Below are positions 33,495 to 42,556 of a DNA stretch of 56,897 bases, one piece after another. How positions within the stretch are numbered: the first letter of the stretch is position 1; the number at the start of each line of letters is the position of its first letter. This stretch comes from Deltaproteobacteria bacterium (GTDB lineage: Bacteria > Myxococcota_A > UBA9160 > SZUA-336), in NCBI GenBank assembly GCA_029261925.1, contig JAJDAJ010000098.1, positions 1-56,897 on the forward strand. Reading direction: 5' to 3'. Under the pieces are notes generated by a model. It was given only the letters and a program-made list of their open reading frames with translations, had not been told where the DNA came from and did not search any database. Made by a program: the position numbers and the translations under genes.

Positions 33495-35033
33495 GTGCAG
33501 CTCCTCGGAATCGACTACGCGATCGTCCTGATCTACATGCTCGGGATCTCCGCGGTGGGGATCCTGCTCTCGCGGGCCGTGCATAGCTCCGAGGCCTACT
33601 TCCTCGCGGGCCGTCACCTGCCGTTCTGGGCCATCGGCATGTCGATCGTCGTGACCGACATCGGCGCGACCGACATGGTGGGCCTGGCGGGGCAGGCCTA
33701 CCGCTACGGAATCGCCGTCGCGAACTTCGACTGGATCGGCTCGTTCCCGGCCATGATCCTCGCCGCGTTCGTCTTCATCCCGTACTACTGGCGCGCCGGC
33801 GTCTACACGATCCCGGAGTTCCTGGGCCGTCGCTACAACGTCTCGGTCCGGACCGCGATGGCCGGGATCTGGATCGTCTTCCTCGCGCTGGACATCGGCG
33901 CGCTGATCTACGCCTCGGCGCTGTTCATGCACGAGCTCCTGGGCTGGCCCTACTGGACCGCGGCGCTGGTCACGGCGATCGTGGTCGGCGTGTACACGAT
34001 CACGGGTGGCCTCGCGGCCGTGGTCCTGACCGACGTCGCGCAGCTCGTGATCATGTTCGTCGGCAGCCTGGCGATCCTGGTCCTGGGGCTCTGGGAGGTT
34101 GGCGGCTGGAGCGGAATGGTCGCCTCGATCGAGTCCCTGGGACCGGAGTACGCGCGGCACTTCGACCTGCTGCTGCCCGCCGACACGCCCACGCCGTATC
34201 CGTGGCCGGGCATCCTCTTCGGCCTGGGCATGGTGATGGCCTCGGCCTACTTCGTCGGGAACCAGAACATCGTGCAGCGCACGCTCGGCGCGCGCAACGA
34301 GTGGCACGCCAAGGCGTCGATGCTGCTCGGCGCGTTCCTCAAGGCGCTGATCCCCGTCCTGATCGTGACGCCGGGGCTGATCGGCCTGGCGTACTACGGG
34401 GGCGGGCTCGAGGACGGCGACACCGTCTTCCCGCGGCTCATCGCCGACCTCCTGCCGCCGGGGATGCGCGGCCTGATGTTCGCGGCGTTCCTGGCCGCGA
34501 TGATGTCGTCGATCGACTCCATGCTCAACAGCCTGTCCACGCTCTGGACCAAGGACATCTACCAGCGCTTCCTGAACCGCGGCGCGAGCGACGCCCAGCT
34601 GCTGCGCATGGGCCGGGGCTTCACGGTCGCGATCCTGGTGGTCGGCGTGGCGACCTCGCGCCTGAGCGCGCTCTTCGAGGGCATGTACGTGTACCTGCAG
34701 ACGCTGCTCTCGTTCTTCCAGGGGCCCACGCTGGCGCTGCTGCTGCTGGGGATCTTCTGGCGCCGGACCACTGCGACCGGGGGCCTGCTCGGGCTGCTCG
34801 CGGGGGTCGCCTCGGCGGGGCTCATGACGTGGAAGCAGGCGGAGCTGTTCACCATCCAGGATCCCTTCCTGTACGTGTCGCTCTGGTCGTTCGTCCTGGC
34901 GCTGATCTTCACGGCCCTGGTGTCCCTGTTCACCCGTCCGCACCCCGAGGAGCGCCTGTACGGGCTCGTCTACGGCCTGGTGATGCAGGACCCCGCCGCA
35001 CAGGAGGCCCTGAACCGGCGTGCAGACCCTTAG
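33495..35033 (+). CDS. Sodium:solute symporter (SSS family)
   Basis: 512 residues from GTG (33495), about thirteen membrane helices. The blocks SEAYFLAGRHLPFWAIGMS, GLAGQAYRYGIAVANFDWIG, PEFLGRRYNVSVRT and ITGGLAAVVLTDVAQ are standard SSS, and MMSSIDSMLNSLSTLWTKDI carries the sodium-site Ser-rich helix. The substrate is not recognisable; the closest general pattern is the sugar/myo-inositol/sialate branch. It overlaps a small membrane protein gene by 14 bp. Confidence 0.92.
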   Translation: MQLLGIDYAIVLIYMLGISAVGILLSRAVHSSEAYFLAGRHLPFWAIGMSIVVTDIGATDMVGLAGQAYRYGIAVANFDWIGSFPAMILAAFVFIPYYWRAGVYTIPEFLGRRYNVSVRTAMAGIWIVFLALDIGALIYASALFMHELLGWPYWTAALVTAIVVGVYTITGGLAAVVLTDVAQLVIMFVGSLAILVLGLWEVGGWSGMVASIESLGPEYARHFDLLLPADTPTPYPWPGILFGLGMVMASAYFVGNQNIVQRTLGARNEWHAKASMLLGAFLKALIPVLIVTPGLIGLAYYGGGLEDGDTVFPRLIADLLPPGMRGLMFAAFLAAMMSSIDSMLNSLSTLWTKDIYQRFLNRGASDAQLLRMGRGFTVAILVVGVATSRLSALFEGMYVYLQTLLSFFQGPTLALLLLGIFWRRTTATGGLLGLLAGVASAGLMTWKQAELFTIQDPFLYVSLWSFVLALIFTALVSLFTRPHPEERLYGLVYGLVMQDPAAQEALNRRADP

Positions 35034-35246
35034 CTTCGTCCTGGACTTCCAGTGGACGCACGCGCTGCCGCCCGGCACCGCGCGCCTCGCCTTCATGCTC
35101 TTCTTCGCGGCCGTCACCCTGGCGGGCGTGCTGATGACCCGCGAGCACGTGTACCGCGGGGCGGAGGACCGCGCGCGCTGGCGGGATCTGCGCCTGTGGG
35201 TGGCGGGCATCATGGCGCTGCAGGTCGGGATCTACCTGGTGTTCTG

Positions 35247-35247
<1 letters not shown>
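35020..35247 (+). CDS. Small two-helix membrane protein coupled to the symporter
   Basis: 75 residues from GTG (35020), starting inside the last codons of the symporter gene. Two hydrophobic segments are visible (about 22-40 and 60-75), separated by a basic loop MTREHVYRGAEDRARWRDLR. No family is recognised. Its overlap with the SSS gene suggests a small partner of the symporter, comparable in size, though not clearly in sequence, to the small subunits known for some SSS carriers. Confidence 0.7.
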
Positions 35248-35510
<263 letters not shown>

Positions 35511-35514
35511 CCGC

Positions 35515-36093
35515 ATGCGCGTGCTGCGTCCGGGCATCGCTCGCGAGGCCGCGCGCCGCCGGCTGCGCGCCGGCCAGCTGCGGGCCTGGCTCCGGGGCGA
35601 GGAGGCGCTGCGGCTCGAGCTGGTGTACCTGCCGCACCACCAGCTCGACGTCGCGCTCGGCGAGCGTGAGGAGCGCGTGACCGCGTTGCTCGACGCGGCG
35701 GGCGGTCTGTTCTCGGTGCTGGTCTCGAGCACGCCCCTCGCGAGCGAGCCGCCGGAGGCCGGCGCCGAGATCCTTCCCGTCCTGATCGACGCGGCCTCCG
35801 CGGCGCGGCAGCTCCGCGACGGGCTCGCGGAGGCGGCGCTCCGTCAGGCGCGCCGCAACGGGCGCTCGACCCCGACCGCGCTGCGGCCGCTCGCCAGCGG
35901 CGTCGTCGCCTTCCCGTTCTGGATCCAGCACGTGCGCCGCCGCGGAAAGCTGGACTTCCGGGCGATCGACGGTCTCACGGGTGAGCCGGTCGGCGTGCGT
36001 ATGCGCCGCTCGCTGGTCGTGGCGTTCGTGCGTGCCTCGGAGCTGTGCCCGCAGGCCGCGCCCGCGCTGCGCGCCAGCGCTCAGGGGTCGTAG
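35515..36093 (+). CDS. Hypothetical protein, possibly soluble alpha/beta
   Basis: 192 residues, ATG four bases after the previous stop. The N-terminus is strongly basic (REAARRRLRAGQLRAWLRG). LRLELVYLPHHQLDVALGER and GLFSVLVSSTPL suggest beta strands, and a C-terminal GVVAFPFWIQHVRRRGKLDF ... VGVRMRRSLVVAFV another sheet. No family is recognised. Its end overlaps tail to tail by 13 bp with the GH35-like gene. Codon usage matches neighbours, and the frame is the only one with a protein-like composition, so it is likely real. Confidence 0.6.
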   Translation: MRVLRPGIAREAARRRLRAGQLRAWLRGEEALRLELVYLPHHQLDVALGEREERVTALLDAAGGLFSVLVSSTPLASEPPEAGAEILPVLIDAASAARQLRDGLAEAALRQARRNGRSTPTALRPLASGVVAFPFWIQHVRRRGKLDFRAIDGLTGEPVGVRMRRSLVVAFVRASELCPQAAPALRASAQGS

Positions 36094-38363
36094 AAGCGCA
36101 GCAGATCCCCGCGGTGCCGCACGAGCGAGTCGCCGAGGCGGATCGATACGGTCGCCTCGATGCCCTCGACCTCGTTGTGGCCCTTGAACAGCACGCTGGC
36201 GATCCGGTCTCCGTCGAGGTGCACGACGCCGCAGGTCTTCGCGCCCAGCTCGAGCTCCAGCGTCACATCCTCGAGCGTCACGCTCTCCGCGTGCGGCCCC
36301 GGACCTCCGTCCAGGCCCAGGAACCACACGTAGCGCTGCGCGGCGTGCGCGTACACCAGGGCGCGCACCCCGTCGCTGCAGACGGCGGCCGGCCGAAGGC
36401 CCCGCGTCTTCAGAAACGGCAGGAGATCGGCCGAGGCGAGGAAGCCGGGAGCGGGCACGTGATGCACGCGACCCGTGCCCGGCCTCGCCGCTCCGGGTCG
36501 CAGTGCGTCGGCCAGCACGCTGCACGCGCGCAGCTGCAGGTCGACGCGCGGCGGCTCGCCGCAGCAGAGCAGGGTTCCGCCCCGCTCGACGTAGGCCAGC
36601 AGCTTCTCCTGCGTCGCCCCGTCCATGAAGAAGCCCAGGCGCAGCGCGCACACGGGATGCTCCAGGAGCTGCTCCAGCGACACCGCCTCCAGGTCGACGA
36701 GTCCCGGCACGAGGCCGTGCGCGTGCAGCCGCGCGGCGAAGGGCTCGAAGCCGTCGACCGCCGCGCGCGGGGACTCGTGGCCCGCCACGCCGCGCTCTTG
36801 CGCCGGGGGAATCCAGCTCGACACCGCCGCGTAGGGCGCGTAGGCGAGCCAGCACACGTCGGTGCGCAGCTCGGCGCGCAGGTAGCGGCTGCCCTCCCGC
36901 TCGAACCAGCGGTTGAGCAGCGCCATGGCCCCGTACATCGGCGTCGGGGTGCCGTCCGCGGCAATCGGTGCGTCCGACGGAAACGTGGGGTGCTGGAGCC
37001 GCGTGATGCGATCGAGATCGTCGTCCCAGTGATCGTGCTGCACGCCGCAGAAGACCACGTAGCCGGTGCACCCGCCCGCGACCGAGGCGAGCGTCTGGTA
37101 GACGGGCACCAGCGGGTACGCGGAGAACGGATGGTACAGGCGCGCGAAGCCCCAGTTCTCCTCGAGGTTGATGCCGCGCCGCCGCAGGCAGGTGTTCAGG
37201 TAGCGATCGAGCACGCGGGCAGGCCGGCACGGGTTGTCCAGCGCGCGCGAGTCGAGGTCGCAGATGTCGTACGCGGCCACGCCGAGCCAGCTGATCACGC
37301 CGTACTCGTGCACATCGAGATCCGCCTCGATCCGGTTCATCGCCAGCCACCACTCCGCGTAGAGCGGCAGCGTGTGGGCGTCGGCCGGCTCCGGCCGGCC
37401 GGCTTCCGGCGCGGTTCCCGCGCCCTTCGCGCGCGGAACGCTCTCCTCGATCGGCGGCGTCATGCCCGCGTAGTTCGTCAGATGAGGCACGTCCACGTCC
37501 AGGTAGTCGCGGTAGCGGGCGTACGCGTCGCGACGCAGCCTCCACTGGTGTCGCGCCCAGTCGACCCGGGCGAGCGCCCCGGCCGGCGTCAGGGGCGGGT
37601 CGTCCGGGCCGGGTGGCGCGGGCGGGGCGACCGCGGCGAACGACGCCAGGCGCGTGTCGTGCACGCGGTTGTACGCGTCGATCGAGCCGTAGGTCTCCTC
37701 GAGCCGGCGCGCGAAGCCGCGCAGTGCCGGGGCCTCGTAGCCCAGGGTCCAGGGCGGGGCGTTCGAGGTGCAGTAGAGCGTCTCGTCGTTGAGCTGCACG
37801 GCGATCAGCGGGCCCGCGGGCGCGACCTGGTCCCGGAGCAGGGCGCCCACCGCCTCGAGCCACTCCCGCGCGAGCGCGTCGAAGCGCGCGTCCTCCGACG
37901 ACGGCAGGATCGAGCCATCATAGTCCCAGCGCAGCGGGCTGCCGTCGTACCCGCGCGCCGGCTCGATGGCGGGGTCGACGCCGGGCGACACCAGGTCGGG
38001 CAGCCCGCCGATGTTCAGCTCGGAGTGCACGAATGGACCCGGCTTGGCGATCACGTACAGGCCGAGCCGGCCGCAGCGCTCGATGAAGCCCGCCACGTCG
38101 CGCTCCGGGAGCGTCGAGCCCTGCAGGTCGAAGCGCTGGCGTCCGTCCCGGTACTCCACCAGGTGATGGCGCCAGGGAACGTAGAAGGTGATCACGCTGG
38201 CGTGCGCGTCGGCGAGCTGCCGCAGCCGGGCCTCCCAGCGCTCGCTGCGATCGCGGTAGTACTGGTACTCCACGCCGCGCACGAAGAACGGCTCCCCGTC
38301 GCGGAAGAAGCGGCCGTCCCGGTAGCTGAACACCCCGCCGGCGCCCGGGGCGGCGGCGCTCAT
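36081..38363 (-). CDS. GH35-like glycoside hydrolase (beta-galactosidase-like)
   Basis: 760 residues, no signal peptide. The N-terminal TIM barrel begins FFRDGEPFFVRGVEYQYYR and contains ASVITFYVPWRHHLVE, GLYVIAKPGPFVHSELNIGG and LIAVQLNDETLY, which correspond to GH35 blocks; Glu194 aligns with the acid/base Glu of the Q-x-E-N-E motif, where the first Glu is replaced by Asn. The second catalytic Glu could be in NLEENWGFARLY or nearby. A C-terminal glutamine amidotransferase-like region (YVERGGTLLCCGEPP) is typical of these proteins. Cytosolic, last gene of a three-gene operon with ATGA overlap. Confidence 0.8.
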   Translation of the reverse strand: MSAAAPGAGGVFSYRDGRFFRDGEPFFVRGVEYQYYRDRSERWEARLRQLADAHASVITFYVPWRHHLVEYRDGRQRFDLQGSTLPERDVAGFIERCGRLGLYVIAKPGPFVHSELNIGGLPDLVSPGVDPAIEPARGYDGSPLRWDYDGSILPSSEDARFDALAREWLEAVGALLRDQVAPAGPLIAVQLNDETLYCTSNAPPWTLGYEAPALRGFARRLEETYGSIDAYNRVHDTRLASFAAVAPPAPPGPDDPPLTPAGALARVDWARHQWRLRRDAYARYRDYLDVDVPHLTNYAGMTPPIEESVPRAKGAGTAPEAGRPEPADAHTLPLYAEWWLAMNRIEADLDVHEYGVISWLGVAAYDICDLDSRALDNPCRPARVLDRYLNTCLRRRGINLEENWGFARLYHPFSAYPLVPVYQTLASVAGGCTGYVVFCGVQHDHWDDDLDRITRLQHPTFPSDAPIAADGTPTPMYGAMALLNRWFEREGSRYLRAELRTDVCWLAYAPYAAVSSWIPPAQERGVAGHESPRAAVDGFEPFAARLHAHGLVPGLVDLEAVSLEQLLEHPVCALRLGFFMDGATQEKLLAYVERGGTLLCCGEPPRVDLQLRACSVLADALRPGAARPGTGRVHHVPAPGFLASADLLPFLKTRGLRPAAVCSDGVRALVYAHAAQRYVWFLGLDGGPGPHAESVTLEDVTLELELGAKTCGVVHLDGDRIASVLFKGHNEVEGIEATVSIRLGDSLVRHRGDLLRFYDP

Positions 38364-39466
38364 CCCGGCAGGTCCGGGCGCGGGGCTCGCCAGAGGTCGA
38401 TCGGCCGGGCCACGCCGCGCGGGCGGAAGGGCAGCGCCACGCGGCGGCCGGTGCCCGCGGAGTGGTAGCAGGCGAGCAGGATCTCGAGCACCGCCAGGCC
38501 GTCGACGGCCGTCTCGCCGGGCTCGCTGCCGCTGGTGATCGCCTCGAGGAAGTGGGCCAGCTCCTGCGGGTACCCGTTCTGGTGGCTCCAGTCGGCGTCG
38601 GGGAAGCTCCAGCCCGCGGGGGCCTCGTCGGCCACGCCCGCGCTGGAGTACAGGCGCATGCCGCTGCCGGTCTGCAGCAGGTCGGCGTGCAGCACGCCGC
38701 CGGTGCCGTGGATCTCCGTGCGCGAGTCCATGCCGCCCAGGAGCGTCCACGAGCTCTCGAGCAGTGCGGTCTCGCCGCCGGCGAACTCCAGGTGGCAGAC
38801 CACATGATCCTCGACCGCGCCCGCGTCCGGGAGCGCGCCCTCGCGGCGCGGCCAGGTCCGCATGTCGCACCAGACGGAGCTCACGGCTGGCTTGCCGAGC
38901 ACCCAGCGGGCCCACTCGATCGAGTGGCACGCCATGTCCATGGCGACGCCGCCGCCCGCGAGCCCGGGATCGCGGAACCAGCGGGCGTGCGGTCCGTCGT
39001 GCTTCTCCACCTGCTTCAGGTGGCGCACCTCGCCCACGGCACCGCGCTCGACGAGCTGCCGGGCGTGCTCGAACTTGGGCACGAAGCAGAGCTCCTCGGC
39101 GTAGGCCACGCAGAGCCCGGTCTCGCGCGCGGCCGCGACGATCTCCTCGCCCTCCTCCAGCGAGAGCGCCAGCGGCTTCTCGACGATCACGTGCTTGCCC
39201 GCCGCGAGCGCCGCGAGCACCTGCCGGTGGTGGAGGTGATTCGGCGTGCAGACGATCACCACGTCGACGTCGTCGCGGGCGCAGAGCGCGTCGTGGTCGG
39301 CGACCGGCGCCGGCACGTCGTGGCGCCGCGCGAAGCTCCGCGCGCTCCCCGGCTCCGACGCGCAGCAGGCGACCACGCGAGCGTGCGGCAGCGTCCGGGT
39401 CGCGGCGGCGTGCACCGACGCGATCCAGCCGCAGCCGCTGATGCCGATCCCGAGCTCGCGCTCCAT
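38360..39466 (-). CDS. Gfo/Idh/MocA-family oxidoreductase
   Basis: 368 residues. The nucleotide loop GISGCGWIASVHAAAT (about 8-23), VDVVIVCTPNHLHHRQVLAAL and the catalytic EKP in KHVIVEKPLALSLEEGEEIV are the family signatures; AMDMACHSIEWARWVLGKP carries the second active-site block with a conserved His. It uses NAD(P) to oxidise or reduce a sugar-like substrate. ATGA overlaps couple it to the DegT aminotransferase before it and the GH35-like gene after it. Confidence 0.92.
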   Translation of the reverse strand: MERELGIGISGCGWIASVHAAATRTLPHARVVACCASEPGSARSFARRHDVPAPVADHDALCARDDVDVVIVCTPNHLHHRQVLAALAAGKHVIVEKPLALSLEEGEEIVAAARETGLCVAYAEELCFVPKFEHARQLVERGAVGEVRHLKQVEKHDGPHARWFRDPGLAGGGVAMDMACHSIEWARWVLGKPAVSSVWCDMRTWPRREGALPDAGAVEDHVVCHLEFAGGETALLESSWTLLGGMDSRTEIHGTGGVLHADLLQTGSGMRLYSSAGVADEAPAGWSFPDADWSHQNGYPQELAHFLEAITSGSEPGETAVDGLAVLEILLACYHSAGTGRRVALPFRPRGVARPIDLWRAPRPDLPG

Positions 39467-40710
39467 CAGCGCAGCGCCGTCAGGCGCGCCGCCAGCTTGT
39501 GGAAGGCCCCGACCACGTCATCCACGTCGCCGTCGGGCCCCAGGAAGAGCGGGTGGGGCAGCCAGATCGCCTCGCTCCGGGCGGCGCGCTCGGTCACCGG
39601 GCAGCGCACGCTCTCCACGTCATGGCCGGCGCCGGCGGGTGCCGCGGCGAGCGGGTTGGTGAGCGGGTCCATCGGGAAGAGCTCGCAGGCGTAGACCGGA
39701 TCGTAGAAGTCGCCCTCGCACGGGATGTTCTCGGCACGGAGTGCCTCGAGGATGCGCTCGCGCGGCACTCCGGCGCCTGCCTCGTCGTAGCGGACGATCA
39801 CCTGGTAGGCGCTGCGGGTGTCGTTGCGCGGGTCGCGCTCGGTGGTGCGAAACATCGGGAGCTCGCGCAGGCCGGACTCCAGGCGCTGCAGCGCGCGCTC
39901 GCGCTGCCGGGTCTGCGCCTCCAGTCGCTCGAGCTGCACCGACAGGATCGCCGCCTGCCACTCGGTCAGGCGGTAGTTGTGGCCGAGCATGGCGCCCTCG
40001 AAGCGGTCGTGTCCGGGCTCCTTGCGGCCGCAGTTGGCCAGCGACTGCAGGCGATCGGCGATCTCGCGCTCGCTGGTGAGCACCGCGCCGCCCTCGCCGG
40101 CGGTCATCAGCTTCGACGTCTGGAACGAGAAGGTGCCCGCGTGGCCGATCGAGCCCGCGCCGCGCCCGCGCCAGCGCGCTCCGTGCGCGTGCGCGCAGTC
40201 CTCGATGACCACCAGCTCGTGGCGCGCCGCGAGCTCGCAGATCGCGTCCATGTCGGCCATGTTGCACGCCAGGTGGACGGGGATGATCGCCCGGGTGCGC
40301 CCGGTCACGCGCTCGGCCGCGGCGGCCGCGTCCATGCAGTAGGTGTCGGGGTCGACGTCCACGAAGACCGGCACGCAGCCGCAGTGCACGACCGACGAGG
40401 CGGTCGCGGTGAAGGTGTATGCCGGAACGATGATCTCGGAGCCGGGCTCGATGCGGGCCGCCTGGATCGCCAGCTCGAGGGCGACCGAGCCGTTGGCGCA
40501 GCAGACGCCGTGGGCGGCCCCCGTGTACGCCGCGAACGCGTCGGCGAACGCGCGGGCCCGCCGGTTGGGCGCGGGGTAGCCGCCCCAGCTGCCTTCTTCC
40601 AGGACCTCGTGCAGCGCGCGCGCCTCACGCGCGTCCCAGTGAGGCCACCGGTGAAACGGCTGCGTGCGAACGGGCTCCCCGCCGAGCAGGGCCAGCTCGG
40701 CCTCCGACAT
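39466..40710 (-). CDS. DegT/DnrJ/EryC1/StrS-family aminotransferase (PLP-dependent)
   Basis: 414 residues. The PLP lysine is Lys200 in FSFQTSKLMTAGEGG, and VIEDCAHAHGARW supplies the ring-stacking/Asp171 block; NGSVALELAIQAARIEPG and VDVDPDTYCMDAAAAAERV are typical. It would transaminate a keto sugar or, in related families, aminate a scyllo-inosose-like ring. First gene of the operon, followed by an oxidoreductase and a glycosidase; the pair aminotransferase plus Gfo/Idh/MocA is common in amino-sugar and aminocyclitol pathways. Confidence 0.93.
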   Translation of the reverse strand: MSEAELALLGGEPVRTQPFHRWPHWDAREARALHEVLEEGSWGGYPAPNRRARAFADAFAAYTGAAHGVCCANGSVALELAIQAARIEPGSEIIVPAYTFTATASSVVHCGCVPVFVDVDPDTYCMDAAAAAERVTGRTRAIIPVHLACNMADMDAICELAARHELVVIEDCAHAHGARWRGRGAGSIGHAGTFSFQTSKLMTAGEGGAVLTSEREIADRLQSLANCGRKEPGHDRFEGAMLGHNYRLTEWQAAILSVQLERLEAQTRQRERALQRLESGLRELPMFRTTERDPRNDTRSAYQVIVRYDEAGAGVPRERILEALRAENIPCEGDFYDPVYACELFPMDPLTNPLAAAPAGAGHDVESVRCPVTERAARSEAIWLPHPLFLGPDGDVDDVVGAFHKLAARLTALR

Positions 40711-40842
40711 CGCGGCTCCCCTGATCGATCTCGGGAGTACTTAGCCGATGGCCGCGCGCGGGGCCTGTGTCGCCACGAGCGCGGTATCGGGACGCGCCCA
40801 GCCCTGCACAGCAGCCGACAGGCGCGTCGGTGCGCCGTCGCG

Positions 40843-41577
40843 TCAGGCGAGCATGCCGCCGTCGGCGACGAACTCCGCGCCCGTGCAGTAGGACGACTCG
40901 TCGGAGACCAGGAAGAGCACCAGGCGCGCCATCTCGATCGGCTCGCCGATCCGGCCCAGGGGCGTGCCGGCGTAGAGCTTCTCGACGTCCACGCCCTCGT
41001 AGCCCCAGCCCATGGCGGTGTCCACGCCACCGGGGTGGAGCGAGTTGACGCGGATTCCCAGCGGACCGAGCTCGTGGGCCGCGGTCCGCGTCAGGCCGCG
41101 CACCGCGAACTTGCTCGACACGTAGGCGATGCCGTTGGCGAAGCCGCGCAGCCCGGCCGAGGACGACACGTTCACGATCGAGCCGCCGCCCGCCTCCTGC
41201 AGCGCCGCCGTGACCGCCTTCATGCCCAGGAAGGTCCCGATCTGGTTGACCTCGATCACCGCGCGGTAGTCCTCGAGGCTGGTCTCCTGCATCGACTGGA
41301 AGACGATCACCCCGGCGTTGTTCACCAGCGCGTCCACGCGGCCGTGGCTGCGCCGCGCCAGCTCCACGAACGCCTGCCACGAGTCCGGGTCGCGCACGTC
41401 GTGGTGGGCGTACACCGCGGCGTCGCCGAGCGAGTCGGCCACGGCCTTGCCCTCGGCGTCGAGCACGTCGCCGAGCACGACGCGCCCGCCCTCGGCGACG
41501 AAGAGCCGCGCCTCGGCCTCACCCTGGCCGCGCGCCGCGCCCGTGATCAGCACCACTTTGCCGTCGAGTCGTCCCAT
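40843..41577 (-). CDS. Short-chain dehydrogenase/reductase (classical, 3-hydroxysteroid-type)
   Basis: 244 residues, ATG ending at 41577 with GAGGAGG about four bases upstream. TGAARGQGEAEARLFVAEGG is the cofactor loop of the subgroup close to 3-alpha/20-beta-hydroxysteroid dehydrogenases. DVRDPDSWQ, LVNNAGVIVF, NVSSSAGLRG and YVSSKFAVRGL give Asp, N-N-A-G, catalytic Ser and the Tyr-x-x-x-Lys pair. The end SSYCTGAEFVADGGML is standard. It lies 132 bp downstream of nothing on its strand except the divergent SDR start, so it is a single gene. Confidence 0.92.
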   Translation of the reverse strand: MGRLDGKVVLITGAARGQGEAEARLFVAEGGRVVLGDVLDAEGKAVADSLGDAAVYAHHDVRDPDSWQAFVELARRSHGRVDALVNNAGVIVFQSMQETSLEDYRAVIEVNQIGTFLGMKAVTAALQEAGGGSIVNVSSSAGLRGFANGIAYVSSKFAVRGLTRTAAHELGPLGIRVNSLHPGGVDTAMGWGYEGVDVEKLYAGTPLGRIGEPIEMARLVLFLVSDESSYCTGAEFVADGGMLA

Positions 41578-41675
41578 GCTTCCTCCTCGCTTCCGGGTGC
41601 CGATCATACGCGCAGTCGCCGCCGGCACACCACGGGCGGCGGGTGGCGTGTACCCTGCGTCCCGAGGGAGGCGCG

Positions 41676-42545
41676 ATGCAGCTCGAGGGACGCGTGGCGG
41701 TCGTGACCGGAGGTGGGAGCGGGATCGGCGCCGCCATGGCGCGGCGCTGGCTCGACGAGGGCATGCGCGTGGTGATCGCGGATCACTCGCCCGGGCGCCT
41801 CGACGAGACCGCGCGCGCCCTGGACGCGGGCGCGGACCTGCTGGCCGTCCGGACCGATGTGTCCGACGCCGGGCAGGTCGAGGAGCTGGCGCGCCGCGCG
41901 CTCGAGCACTTCGGCGCGATCCACCTGGTGTGCAACAACGCCGGTGTCGGCGGGGAGCACGGTGCGGCCTGGGAGCAGTCGCTCGCGGGCTGGCGCTGGG
42001 CCATCGACGTGAACCTCTGGGGCGCGATCCACGGCGTGCGCAGCTTCGTGCCGCGCATGTTGGCCGGCGGTGAATCCGGACACGTGGTCAACACCTCGTC
42101 GCTGGCGGGGCTGCGCGCCATGCCGTACACGGCGGGCTACAGCGTGTCCAAGTACGGCATCGTCGGCCTGAGCGAGGCGCTGCACCAGGAGCTGCGCGAT
42201 CGCGGGGCGCCGATCGGCGTGTCCGTGCTCTGCCCCGGGCCCGCGCGCACGCCGATCCTCGATCCCACGCGCGAGCGTCCGCCCGGAGTGGCGGGTCCCG
42301 CGAGCGGGGACGATCCGGAGGCCGCGGTGCAGGAGCAGGCCACCCGCGAGCTGATCGAGCGCATCGGGGCCGAGCCGCACGAGGTCGCCGACGCGGTCGC
42401 GGCTGCGGTGCGCGAGGACCGCTTCTGGATCCTCACCCACGAGGGCTCGCTCGAGTGGGTCGCGGAGCGCGAGAAGAGCCTGCAGGCGCTCGCTCCGCCG
42501 CCGCCCGCCACGCTCGACACGCTGCCCGCGCGCCGCCGTTCCTGA
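41676..42545 (+). CDS. Short-chain dehydrogenase/reductase
   Basis: 289 residues; ATG with GAGGGAGG upstream. Cofactor loop TGGGSGIGAAMARRWLDEG, CNNAGVGGEHG, catalytic Ser in VNTSSLAGLRAM and GYSVSKYGIVGLSEAL. The C-terminal extension with ELIERIGAEPHEVADAVAAA and RFWILTHEG is typical of a subgroup common in actinobacterial and deltaproteobacterial catabolic clusters. It diverges from the other SDR across 98 bp, so they may share control. Substrate unknown. It converges on mgtE, 11 bp away. Confidence 0.92.
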   Translation: MQLEGRVAVVTGGGSGIGAAMARRWLDEGMRVVIADHSPGRLDETARALDAGADLLAVRTDVSDAGQVEELARRALEHFGAIHLVCNNAGVGGEHGAAWEQSLAGWRWAIDVNLWGAIHGVRSFVPRMLAGGESGHVVNTSSLAGLRAMPYTAGYSVSKYGIVGLSEALHQELRDRGAPIGVSVLCPGPARTPILDPTRERPPGVAGPASGDDPEAAVQEQATRELIERIGAEPHEVADAVAAAVREDRFWILTHEGSLEWVAEREKSLQALAPPPPATLDTLPARRRS

Positions 42546-42556
42546 GCTCGCGCGGG

